Positions 23,292 to 33,859 of a DNA stretch of 64,000 bases are shown in pieces (position 1 is the stretch's first letter; every line of letters begins with the position of its first letter). The stretch lies in assembly GCA_903632075.3 (NCBI GenBank), contig CAHIKZ030002086.1:124001-188000 (forward strand). Direction: 5' to 3'. The position numbers and the translations under genes are program-made. The notes under the pieces are model-generated. The model did no database searches and was not told where the DNA came from. It was given only the letters and a program-made list of their open reading frames with translations. The stretch comes from Acanthosepion pharaonis (taxonomy: Eukaryota; Mollusca; Cephalopoda; Sepiida; Sepiidae).

Positions 23292-23330
23292 ATACTCTAT
23301 CTTACAGTGGTAGCCACTTAACTTTAGCGC

Positions 23331-23683
23331 CTACTGTTGAATCTTACTATTTTCCACTCTGCCTGCAGTAGGTACTGCAGGAGCCTGTGGTCTGTCTTTA
23401 TTGTAAAGAACGCACCATTCAAGTAGTAGTCCAGGTTTTGGAGAGCATACATGATAGCATATGCTTCTCTTTCTATTACTGGCCATCTCTGTTGTGTCTG
23501 AGAGCTTATGAGAAAGAAAATATATCGGCACTTCCTCTGGTATGCCTGGCACTGGTCCTTCTTTATCGGGACACAGCTGGGTGAGAACTGCTCCTACTCA
23601 CTGCTCACTAGCATCAGTGTATAGTACCATGGGCTTGCTGAGGTCTGGGTACGTCAGCAGTGGAACGGCTGTCAGCTGCTCTT
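23331..23683 (-). pseudogene. Gypsy RNase H domain, frameshifted
   Basis: YTDASEQ, holding the first catalytic Asp of RNase H, is followed at once by an in-frame TGA (23598-23600) and then VGAVLTQ. Further on, PIYFLSHKLSD matches the usual 'I-x-x-x-S-x-x-L' segment. A frameshift after TTEM moves the rest (the DHRPLQ-like part) to another frame. Confidence 0.85.
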
Positions 23684-24380
23684 TTAAGGTATCAAGGTAT
23701 CTTCTGTCCATTTGAACCTAGCGTATTTCTTCATCAGTGCTACTAGTGGTATGGCAATTCTCGAGAATGCCGGGACGAATCGTCGGTAGTACCCTATAGT
23801 ACCTATAAACCCTCTTACTTGTCTCACTGACTTAGGTTCTGGCATTTCCCTTATGACTTTCACCTTATCCATATCGGGCTTAATGCCTTCTCCGTTTATA
23901 ACAAAGTCCAAATATCTAGTCTCATCCTTCAGAAACTGACATTTCGATAATTTCAATTTTAAGCCGTGCTTTCTTAGTCTTCCCAACACTTGATTTAGAT
24001 GGAAAAAGTGTTGTTCTACCGTTTCTGAAAATATCAGAATATCGTCTAAATATGCCATGGCAAAACTCTCGCATCCCCCTAACACTATTGACATAAGTTG
24101 TTGGAAGATTCCCGGGGCATTGGCTAAACCGAATGGCATCACCCTGAACTGAAACAGTCCCAGGTGACACGCAAATGCGGCCTTTTCCTTGTCAGCTTCA
24201 TCAAGGGCTACACGCCAATAGCCGGACCTCAATCCAACGTGGAGAAGTACTTCGCCTTCTCTAATAATCTGCCACTTTCAAACGCCCGTGGTAATTCCCA
24301 TGAGTCTATACTGGTCAACACGGCACCAAATCTACCACTTCGTCCCCAGCCCCTCAACCTCCGGTGGTCTTCCTATTTGG
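23684..24380 (-). pseudogene. Gypsy reverse transcriptase, frameshifted at its 5' end
   Basis: From 24232 the minus-strand frame is open for 182 codons: RSGYWRVALDEADKEKAAFA, FRVMPFGLANAPGIFQQLM and the catalytic box YLDDI (about 24038-24052), then KCQFLK and GYYRRFVPAFSRIAIPL, the start of the RT-RNase H connection. Upstream, a one-base deletion near 24233 separates KYFSTLD, which carries the first catalytic Asp, from LRSGYW. Still further up, WRFCVDYR-like residues survive only as a degenerate trace near 24320-24350. The active-site Asp pair is intact. Confidence 0.92.
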
Positions 24381-24384
24381 GTTG

Positions 24385-25500
24385 AGGTGTACACTCGGTC
24401 CGAACCGAACTTAGGGGTAACTGGCCACGCTGTGTTAGTTTTTAGATCCAGTAAGCGGGGTGTTGTCCATACGTTCACGGTCGACTGGGGGTGTGGACAA
24501 GGCTGTGAGAGTTGGCGGTAGGAAGTTTAGAATGTGGCAAAATAAAACAAGAAATAATATCTGCAGAAGCCAGGCAACAATGGGGGGGAATATTGACGTC
24601 TTTTATATAAGAAGATAACATCAGAACAGAGGTTACAGGGAGAATAAAAACATTTAACATAAATGAGAAAAGAAAAAGAAAAAGACACAATGCATCCAGC
24701 GACTTCCCAACAGAGAGAGGGTTTTTGTGTGATAAACGCATATTGAATCGCCTGGGTAGGTTTATGACTAGTAATCCAGTCTCATACAGACTTCTCAGAA
24801 CAAGAGTCTTCCTTCTCTAATTCTCCCGCAAATCTCTCATGACTCTCTCGTCGACGGTCTCGTTTCCCGACTCTCTCTCCCGTCTCCTTTCTCGTCATCC
24901 TTTCTGGTCGGCCTGTCTCGTCGGCCTTTCTCAGCTGTTTTTCTCGGCTGTCTTGTAGCGCCGCGACCCGTAATGGTTGCTTGCGGGTGCTCACGCACGT
25001 GACGACGATGTGCCGACCGATCGCGGTCTCTCCCGTCTGGCCTCTTCCGTCTCGCTCAACCGTCTGCTTCTTCTTCAGCATAACTACGCTGTTTTATATA
25101 GATAAATATGTTTGATCATGAATCGACACATGGCCTGGCACGCGATTATCATGAGTGCCAAAAACTATCCCTTGACATGTAAACCGATTCTCCAATTATT
25201 TACCACGAGTTCTTCTCGCTTCCCCAAAATTATACTTTGGGATATCTAAACATTGATTCAACCTTTTAATCAAACAAATACTGTTAAACAAAATCAAATA
25301 TCTCGAAGCCTGAGTAAGCTCTATTTCAATTTTTAACCGATAAATTTTATTTAGATCATTTTTTCATTGTTTTTTTCTAATGACCCAGATTTAAAACATC
25401 ACATCCTGCCTGAGATCGTGTTTCTCATCGGTAAACACACATCTTAACCCAAATTGTACTTTGATATATAAACACCATCATCATCTTGCGGCCTCAGCCG
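24385..25500. other. region between gag and RT with promoter-like sequence; possible inserted LTR
   Basis: No protease motif was found here. The minus strand holds TATATAAAACAGCG (near 25090) upstream of an Arg/Glu-rich frame (24782-25081, no recognised domain) and a long run to about 24490. This looks like U3-R-U5 or a 5' leader of another element inserted in the Gypsy pol, but I found no matching target-site duplication. Confidence 0.3.
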
Positions 25501-27968
25501 AGATTGAACTCACTAATACTTTGATTGGTGTAGTTCATAATCTTGTCAAATAGCTGAATTCTTGACTAGAAAATAGGGCTATCAAGGGTACAATGTATTT
25601 TTATCGTGAAACCATCACTAGAAATGGATTGCCAACCAAGGCTCAGCAAGACTCATTCAATTTTCAATAAACACCATTTCCATTTCCTGTCAAAAAAAGT
25701 TATAATTTAACACATGCAAATTCATGGATAAAAGTGTATGTGTGGATTTTCTATAGTGTTACAAGAATGCCAATATGTCAAAACAAATTCATGGATTTAA
25801 TGAAAAAAAATAAAAGACCCCTTAGAGATGAATTCAGTTTCCACAAAAATCCACATCCTTTAAATTCAGTTCTCGCCATTTTTCTTGTATACTATCACGA
25901 TTGGAAAGCTCCAAGAAAGTGAAAGATTTCTTCATCCCGGCTTCCAAATCTCTTCTGGGGCCTTTTCCACTAGGGGATCAGGATGAACAGGTGTTCTATA
26001 AGACCTTCAATTTATCGAACATTCCTTAAAGCAGGGGGGTGAATCTCTGTGAATATCGATCTTCATTTTTACTGTGTGGGTCTGGCTTTAATTTCTTATC
26101 TGATTTTTTAAAGCCACAGAATATTGATTATTTCTAAAGCAGACCTTATCATTGGCCCTAAATTGATAGGTTCTTATACCTTTTCGTCTGCACATCCCTT
26201 CTGGTTTTCAATGTTTGCTTCTTCATAGAATTTCATGACGATTCAGAGTTCGTAGGGGTAGTGCTTTTCCTATCTCCTCCCCTCTAATTGACCTTTATCA
26301 TCTTGTTCAAACCAGGTTCACCATCATCTGGGCACTAATTGCTTTGCATGGGGATGAAATGATTAAAAAAAACACAAAGTTATCTCATTCTCTTCTGGGC
26401 CCTTCCTTCTAGGTAATGACCAACTGCAGGGTTCCATTTTCTATTCTCTTCCCTATCATCAGCCTACCTTTGCCCGACACCGCCGTTCAAGTGGGTTTTT
26501 TATATCTTTCTCCACCACTATTGCAATAAAACTTTTCTTTCAAAGTGGATTTTTTTTTGGCGTTAGGAAACGCCATTTACTACCAGAACAGTAGGGTTGA
26601 ACTCTAAATATGGCTATTCCCTCTGGCAAAAGCCAATCTTCTCCCAAGATTTATTCAGTAAAAGGTTGGGGGTTATGTAGAAGTTCTGGATACTTCTCAA
26701 TTTTTCCAATCCATATGGGGAGCCTCGCCATCCCTTTTATCTCCAGGGGCCAACCATCCGCCTTTTTTTTTTTCTTTTATTTCTGTATTTTTCCTTCAAC
26801 TCTTCCTTCTGTTTCATCCTTGATCTCTTGCAAATTCTTTTTCTCTCAGCAATGAAACAGACGCTCCCTGACTGTATCTATCAAAGCTTTCATTTTATAA
26901 TTTCTGTGAGTTCTAAGATAGCTCCTTGAACATAGATTCGTCACCGAAGAGAACACCTTGGCTTTCCTTCTCTTGGGTTTAATTATTTGGGTCATCTCAC
27001 ATAATAGGTGCAAGGCAGCAGGCAATTTCCTGTCATCATCCTCCTCACATAGGGAGTTCCAAATTTTCTTTTCTCCACCAGCTAATTTTTTTAAAAATAT
27101 TGGACCCTTCAAAAGTCTCTCTCTCTGCCGTTTCTTGAATCACAATTCTTTTCTTCAGGTGGCCTGGTCTTCCAAAAAACCAGCACCTTCTTGTTGGCAG
27201 TTGACCGCAAAGTTGCCCATCCTGATGTCAACTCAAACCCAACATTTTATGCTTCTTCTCTTTAACCTGGACACCCACCTTCTTATATATACCTAGGTGG
27301 CTCTTCTGGCCACATGACCGATGTTTTACGTTCCTATTTTTTAACTTGGCCACCCTGAAAGGGGTGGCCCAGATTCCTGGTTCTGTCTTTGAAGGTGCAT
27401 CCTACATTTAACAATATCGGTGGATTTTATTTTTTTATCTCACAATAATTTTTTGGCTCGGGCTGAGGTGTCCCTTCTTCCCAAACCTAGTACACCTATC
27501 TTGCATCAAAACATGGGGCAATATGAGGGAGTGTCGAGGAAGTCCTCATACCCACAGGTCCAGCAGACCAGCCCATATCGATAATATTTTGAGCTTATAG
27601 AACCCATATTCCTGTACCTTGACCTTCCGATTAAGAGATAAAAGGGGTATTTCCTCCTTCCGTTTTTCTTCCTACCTCCAGACTTTGCTCTTGTGCCTTC
27701 ATGACCTTTCGTTACCTTTCCCCAAACTCCATGACTGGGTCAGGCCAGCGCCACCGCCACCGACAACCTTAGCGGTTCTTCTTTTATCACATCGTAGCGA
27801 ATACGCTCGTCCCAGAGCTCCCATTCTATTAAATGAAATCTAAAGGGTTTGGGCCTGCATCACTTTATTAGGGCATCTAGTACCTCTGGGAAAGCCATCA
27901 TGACGACTAGGTTTTGTATTTTATAGGCCCCCAACTCTCCAGGGCTTTCGTCCCTTTGTTGCGTCATC
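25501..27968 (-). pseudogene. decayed gag/protease region of Gypsy element
   Basis: By position this should encode Gag and protease. A minus-strand ATG at 27966-27968 (MTQQRDESPGEL...) opens a 36-codon frame; further frames at 27619-27843 and 26846-27112 contain stretches of normal protein composition, including a Lys-rich, basic segment with EEDDDRKLP. A possible CWTC...C cluster occurs around 27560. None is long enough or conserved enough to prove Gag, and no D(T/S)G protease motif was found. Confidence 0.35.
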
Positions 27969-28659
27969 TTCAGACAAAAAATGTCTTATGTTTTATCATG
28001 TGCCTTTTCAGCGTGTCCTGATCAATGCTTTTAGTTTCAAAAGAAAATAAAGACAAAAACTGTGGGACTCATTTAGATATTTCTTTATTTTATTGAACTC
28101 AATTTAAGTTTTTCCCCTGGAGGCATCATACGCCAAGTTATAGGGTTTTCGGTCCGATGTCCACTGTCAAATATGATGGCCGTTTTTTTAACATAGAAAT
28201 TTGCCAGACATTAATAAATGGAATAAAGGCACAAAACAAAAAACTGGTTTGGGCTACCGTCGAAGGAAATGGAACAGAACCATGTTTAAAATGACCCCAA
28301 CAAAAAAATTGCAAAGGCTTAGATCCACTGGCAATCCCTGCTGATAGACCCTTGTAAATTGGGAATTTCCTCCATGTCAAACCCCATCTGAATCGTGGTC
28401 AACATATTTAGAAAAATGCAAAAAGATTGACAATTTAAAGACTTAGCAACAATCGAAATGGGAGTTTAACCATAAAAAAAAGTGTTCTACCTGAAGACGA
28501 TTTCCAGCTCGTTCTTCTCAGGTTCCGGGTTGTCGTACTAGAGGGTCTGGAACCGTATGGTTATAATTAACCAAAAGTCCCTATTGGTTCCAAACTCTAG
28601 TCTGTTTCCTGTTTGTGAATTTGAGAATTTTCGCGTTGTTTTTTTCTAATGATTCCTAA

Positions 28660-28703
28660 GCACATCCCATTTTGTTCAGGGTCAAATCCTGGTCCCTGCA
28701 CCA
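28660..28703 (-). other. primer-binding site (PBS)
   Basis: Three bases inside the 5' LTR, the minus strand reads TGGTGCAGGGACCAGGAT, i.e. TGG followed by a sequence complementary to a tRNA 3' end. The plus strand here (AGGGTCAAATCCTGGTCCCTGCACCA) looks like the T-arm and acceptor strand of a tRNA with CCA, so the match to the primer tRNA extends well beyond 18 bases. I cannot name the tRNA. Confidence 0.75.
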
Positions 28704-28706
28704 ATA

Positions 28707-30499
28707 TGTGACACCCACCGTTGGTCGCGGTTGCAGACCAGCGTCAATATGTGACGTCCACTTGTCGCGACGTAAATATATGACACTGCGCCGTCGGCCC
28801 GTGGTCAATTCCCAGTTGCGGCGCGAAATTGTAAGGTTTCTTCCACCAGCGTTTTGGGGTTGACTCCTTGTCGCTGCCACCAGCCTGTGTCCCAGTCGAT
28901 CTGGTCGTCTCCGGTTCGATACCAGCTTTGTCGTTCTCAGCTCGCCTCCAACGTCTGGTCACCGAAGTAACTGCTTTGATCTCAATTCTAACCTACCCAC
29001 GTTGTGACTTTGATCTTAGGTAGACGAAATCAATCAGGCGTCGGGCCGTAGTGCAAGCTGAATCCGGGGTAAAGGTGATACAGCACAAGCGTAAGTAAAA
29101 AAAATAATAAAACAAACTCAAGAGGTTGAGAAATAACAATTATCTTTATCTGTTGAATACAGGAGTGTGTTTCTCTCCCAGCCCGCTTCTATGGATTCGT
29201 GACACTTTTTGCGTTTCTTAAGCAAGTTATGTGTCCCGTTATGTGTTAAGTCGTTCGTCAATAAAAACTTTCTTTTGGTAGGAAGACTAAGTCGAGAGGA
29301 CGTGGAAATCTTTCGGTCAGCTTCTGCGAGGCTGGTCTTCAACTTCTCGAACCAACTCCAAACTCGAACTGTCTGGAACTGACTGCAACTTTGAACTCTC
29401 TCGGAACTCACCAGTTGCTTCGAGATGTTCATTTATATGGACACCGACCAACTCCGGTGTGGGGGCCTGTCGTGGTTTAGGTTCCTTGACAATTCTCAAT
29501 TCCCAACAAGAATTCTCTTTGTTCTTAGGCCAGGAAAATTAATTACTTCCTATTTTTGGAAGATTAATCACTTTCCACTTCGAAGTTCTTCCCTCATCCC
29601 TCCTAGGCTCTTCCTCTCTCACATTGGTATCTCATACCAATCCCCTCAGTGGGCGTTAACAACTTCTCCGTCTTTCTTATACATTCACCTCCGCCTATCA
29701 CCCATGCTACCACTTAGCCAATGATCTCTCGGCACTGTGGGTGTGGCTAGACCGTCCCTCTTAGAATTATTCCAGAATTTTGTTTTCAAAATCCTTTTTT
29801 TTTCCTTTTTCTTTGGCCAAAACATTTACAAATCCCAGATTGCCAATTAATTCTTTATCACATCCCAAATCCACTTAGCTCGGACCTCTACTGACTCATT
29901 AATCATTGTAAAAAAAAAAACTCGACCTTGGGTTCTCCACTAGTCAACTTTTAACTTTTAATTAAATTCTTTATTTTTCTCATGTCTTAAAATCTCTTAT
30001 CACCAGATGCTCATTTTCGAGACGCTATGTGTGACGTCAACAGTTTGAATAAGCAATAATAATGATCCCCTTTTCGAGTTTCCTTTTCATGTCAAGATTC
30101 GTGCATATACCAGATGGCTTCCCTAGCTGGAACCAGGAATTAAAGTTAAATGTTATCTCTGAAAGATAATTAATACCTACTCTCCAGGGTGGTCCCAAGC
30201 CAAATTTTCTCCATGGCCGCATGCGTCGGCCGACTTCGTTTTTCTTTCAGAATTCTGTTTCGTTTGGTGCGTCACTCCCCTATCGTGACATTAATTAATT
30301 TTGACAGAATCACAGTCTCGCTTTTTCTTACAGATTTTCGTCTTTTGCGAAAAGTATCTTTCTTTTGTAAATAAAATAAATTCTTTTTAATGTAATTCAG
30401 TCTATCTTTCGACATAGCACCTTCTCGCCTTAAGTATTTCCCGTTTTTAATTTCTATGGTTAATTAGTTAGCCAATTACCATAGCTAAATAGTGTCACA
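28707..30499 (-). repeat. 5' LTR of Gypsy element
   Basis: 1793 bp, same ends as the left LTR. It holds about 170 bp (29490-29660) that the other LTR lacks; otherwise the two align throughout. It is followed by the target duplication AGTG (30500-30503). Confidence 0.93.
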
Positions 30500-30503
30500 A
30501 GTG

Positions 30504-31050
30504 TACACTCCGGCCTTCAAGTGTATATTGTCGTACACAATTTTGAACTGAAACTTTTATGCAATGCATGCTTTCCATGCTTATAAATATTCTCTAGTCT
30601 ATTTTGCCTTTGTGTTGCTTATACATTTCATCCACTTAACTAAAGTATATGACTTTTTCGCATTGTCCAACGTGGACAACGGCATGGATACAATGATGAA
30701 ACGTTGTAAAAACCAAGATGAGTATCCTAGTTTCTATGGTAAATCCTCATCTAAAAAGATCCGACACAAATTTCAAATTTTTTTTTTTCATATTTCAAAA
30801 GGCTGAAGAAAAAACTTAGGAACGGGAATTACAAAATCGTACCGTGAAAGCAGTTGCAATGCTTACCAGATGATCTCATCATTAGATGACACTGGAGCCA
30901 GTATATATGCTTTAAAATTGCTTTAATATTCTAGATTATTCAAGTGTAATATTCTACAATGTTTCAATAATGTTATCAGTAGTTATTTTTAGCCTAAAAA
31001 ATACAAACAGAACATTCTGTAATTGATATTCGTTCAAGAAGCTTATCATC
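30504..31050. other. stretch without recognised gene
   Basis: AT-rich flank between the Gypsy element and the Tc1 remnant. A plus-strand frame at 30564-30806 has no motif I recognise. Confidence 0.45.
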
Positions 31051-31983
31051 ATGGCAAGAGTTAAAGAATTGACAAATTCCCAAAAAGAACTGATTGTTAA
31101 GCTCTGGAAAGAAGGTACAAGTTAGAGGAAAAACTCAGACAACCTGAATATTCCATTTACTACCATTAGTTCATTTATTGCAAGGGATAAAAAAACTCAA
31201 AACTGTTGAAAACGAAAGAAAAACAGGTTCTTCACGGAAGATTTCTGCAAGATCTTCGAGGAAATTAATGTGTCAAATTAAACAAAATCCAATGGTTACT
31301 CGTCGAGAGTTTCAGGATGGTTTGCTTCCATCAGGAATCTATGTCACTAAACGGACAATAAGCAATGAAATTCATAGGAACAATCTAAAGTCTCTCCTCG
31401 GAAGACTCCACTGATATTGAAAAGACACAGAGATTCCAGGTTGAAATTACTTTGTGAAAATCATAAGGAAAAATCGTATTGGGAAATAGTATCATGGACA
31501 GACAAAACCAAAATTGAGTTGTTCGGACGTAATTACAAAAATGATGATGTCTTCAGAAAAAAGAACACAATTCCAACAGTGAAATTTGGTGGTGGCAGCA
31601 TCAGCAATGGAGATATATTCTGCCAAATGTACTGGCAAGGATTGCCGCAGCATATCAAAATATTTTGGAAGCAAACTTAATGATTTCGGTTGAAAATCTT
31701 GAACGTACTCCTGATTGGGTCTTCCAAATAGATAATGATCCTAAGCACACTGCAAAATCTACGAAGAAATGACTTGGTGAAAATAATTTATATATCCTGA
31801 CATGACCAAGTCAATCCCCAGATTTAAACCCAATCAGGAATCTTTGGTGTTATTTGAAAATTCAAATCCAATCGAGAGCTCCAACAAACAACCCGGATCT
31901 GAAGACCATATGCGAAGAAGAATGGAATAAAATACCAACTAAAATTTGCAAATCATTAATTGAGAACTGCAAGAAATGCTTAA
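31051..31983 (+). pseudogene. Tc1-like transposase remnant with catalytic Glu changed
   Basis: Starts MARVKELTNSQKELIVKLW, a helix-turn-helix N-terminus, but meets TAG after about 24 codons. It continues in shifted frames with SSRKISARSSRKLM and KRTISNEIHRN (31178-31414), then SWTDKTKIELFG with the first catalytic Asp (31417-31680) and QIDNDPKHTAK with the second. The third position reads NPIRNLW, so the catalytic Glu of the NPIENLW motif is Arg. The C-terminal EEEWNKIPTK...LIENCKKCL follows and runs in the same frame straight into the Penelope-like element. No inverted repeats were recognised. Confidence 0.85.
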
Positions 31984-33059
31984 ATTTACTTAAAAAACAC
32001 CTAACAAATGCAAAAATCAAATTACCTATATCTACACACAAAATTATAAAACTGTGCCAACTAATTACCAAGCTATGCTTCTTTACTTTTAATAACCAAC
32101 ATTACAGACAGAAATTTAGTTTGCCAATGGGATCTCCTCTCAGCGGCGTTCTTGCATGTCTATTTTTAGAATTTCTAGAAAGTGACTCATTCAAAAATAT
32201 TCTCCCTACAAACTCTTCATATTTCAGATACATAGACGACTCGTTATTAATAATTCAAAAAACACCAATTTAACGGATCTTCTCTCCAAACTTAACAACA
32301 TTGAACCTACAATAAACTTCACTCTCGAAACTGAAACCAACTACACTCTTCCGTTCCTGGACATTTTGTTAATTAGAAATAACAACGAACTCAATTTTGA
32401 CGTTTACAGAAAGGCTACAAACAAAAATGATCTCATCAGCTTCTACTCAAACCACCCTTCAAAAATTAAATCTGGAATTATTATAGGTTTCTATCTAAGA
32501 GCATTAAGAATCTGTAGTCCTCAATATTTATTTAAAGAAGAAACATACATAGAAAACACATTCAAAAACCTACAATACCCATATCATTTTATCCACAATG
32601 CAAGAAGAAAGGCATACAAACGAAACAAAACTAATAACACAATCCGCAATAGTAAATCACATGAAAACAGATGCATAATACTACCGACCAATTCTGCCAT
32701 GTCCACGATCCAGAATAACCTATCCCATCTAAATAATCTTGAAATAGTCACAAACACTTCCAAAACCATTATAGATATACTAAGATCTTCAAACAATAAT
32801 AGCACTAATATTTCTGAAGCAGGCATTTATAAAATAAATTGCCAAAACTGTTCCTCCCAATATATTGGAGAAACAAGTAGAAGTAAAAAAAAAACGCATT
32901 TATGAGCACAAAAGAGACCTCACAAAAAACAACTTAGCTAATGCAATAGTCATACATAGAAATAAATACAACCATAATTTTGATTTTAAAAATGCTACAC
33001 TCAAAAAAAAAAAAAAAATAACTCACTCAGAAGGAAAATTCTGGAGAGTGCCGCCATAG
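31984..33059 (+). pseudogene. Penelope-like element: RT C-terminal part plus GIY-YIG endonuclease
   Basis: 5'-truncated Penelope-like retroelement. RT motifs: NNQHYRQKFSLPMGSPLSGVLA and the catalytic YIDDSLL (31984-32273), followed after a frameshift by TLPFLDILL and the thumb (32366-32905), then a GIY-YIG nuclease start (AGIYKINC...YIGETSRS) at about 32818-32880. A run of A's at 32883-32896 shifts the frame, and the nuclease goes on as RIYEHKRDLTKNN in 32865-33059. The element joins the Tc1 remnant in frame at about 31984. RT catalytic Asp pair is intact; N-terminal RT is missing. Confidence 0.9.
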
Positions 33060-33349
33060 AAAATTATCCAAATATTAATTTACGCCCATCAATTTTTTCC
33101 CTATTTCACCTTTCTTAACAAAATTAATGCTCTTACAAACAAATATGCACAACAGATTCATAAAATCGAAAGAAAATGGTTGAATACATCAACACAGATA
33201 TAATGACAATATTCTCCACACGTGACAATCTCTGACGTTAATTTTCAGTTAAAAAATATGAAAATAGCGTTTCTCTACATTCCAGTTGCTAGGTACATTC
33301 TGTTTTTTTTTTATTAGTTACTTTGTTCATTTAATTTCATTTTCGTTTT

Positions 33350-33390
33350 TTGCTTTGATAAAGTCCACATTGGACGAAACGCGTCAGCAA
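33350..33390 (+). ncRNA. hammerhead-ribozyme-like motif in Penelope 3' region
   Basis: TTGCT (33350-33354) pairs with AGCAA (33386-33390) as stem I. Between them: a core TTGATAA (consensus CTGATGA, two substitutions), stem II GTCC/GGAC around the loop ACATT, the invariant GAAAC (33376-33380), a minimal stem III (CGCG) and the GTC cleavage triplet (33383-33385) right before stem I. Penelope-like elements are known to carry minimal hammerheads near their ends, which matches the position just downstream of the coding region. The two core changes probably weaken or abolish cleavage. Confidence 0.7.
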
Positions 33391-33419
33391 TTACCAGTTT
33401 TCCTATTGTCATTTTTATT

Positions 33420-33563
33420 CATAAATATACATTTATATAAATATGATATATATTATATATTTACATAAGTATATATTATATAAAATATTTAAATAAATAT
33501 ATATTATATATTTATATATATTTATATATATATATTATATATATTATATTTAAATTATACACA

Positions 33564-33621
<58 letters not shown>

Positions 33622-33857
33622 TGGTAAAATGAGAATAAATGGAGTGTAATTCTACTATACGTATTTATTACATATATATTATATTTTCATATAAAAATGT
33701 ATATTATATATATTATATTTTCATATAAAAATTATATATAGTATATATTTATATAAATATATGTATTATATATTTGTATGAATATATTATTATATATTTA
33801 TATAAATATTATATATATCATATATTTATATAAATATATATTATATATTTATCTAAA
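33420..33857. repeat. AT-only low-complexity tract
   Basis: TATATT-type repeats with one clean (TA)n block (about 33567-33619). No gene. Lies between the Penelope element and the second Tc1-type transposon. Confidence 0.9.
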
Positions 33858-33859
33858 TA

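Larger units (their letters stand above)
17181..30499 (-). mobile_element. 13.3-kb Ty3/Gypsy retroelement with envelope-like ORF
   Basis: Two long direct repeats (LTRs) with ends TGTGACAC...GTGTCACA enclose gag/pol/env-like frames, all on the minus strand. Flanks are AGTG at 17177-17180 and 30500-30503, a 4-bp target-site duplication, as in errantivirus-type Gypsy elements. A primer-binding site lies inside the right (5') LTR and a polypurine tract inside the left (3') LTR. Order on the minus strand: gag region, RT, RNase H, integrase, a charged tail, env-like ORF. All frames are broken by stops or frameshifts. The gag-to-RT interval (about 4.3 kb) is longer than usual, so extra sequence was probably inserted there. 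Confidence 0.9.

Noticed and set aside
24492..25403. Solo LTR with TGTG...CACA ends inside Gypsy pol
   Set aside because: No matching target-site duplication (GGGGG versus TCCTG) and the borders were chosen by eye; kept only as an unassigned region.
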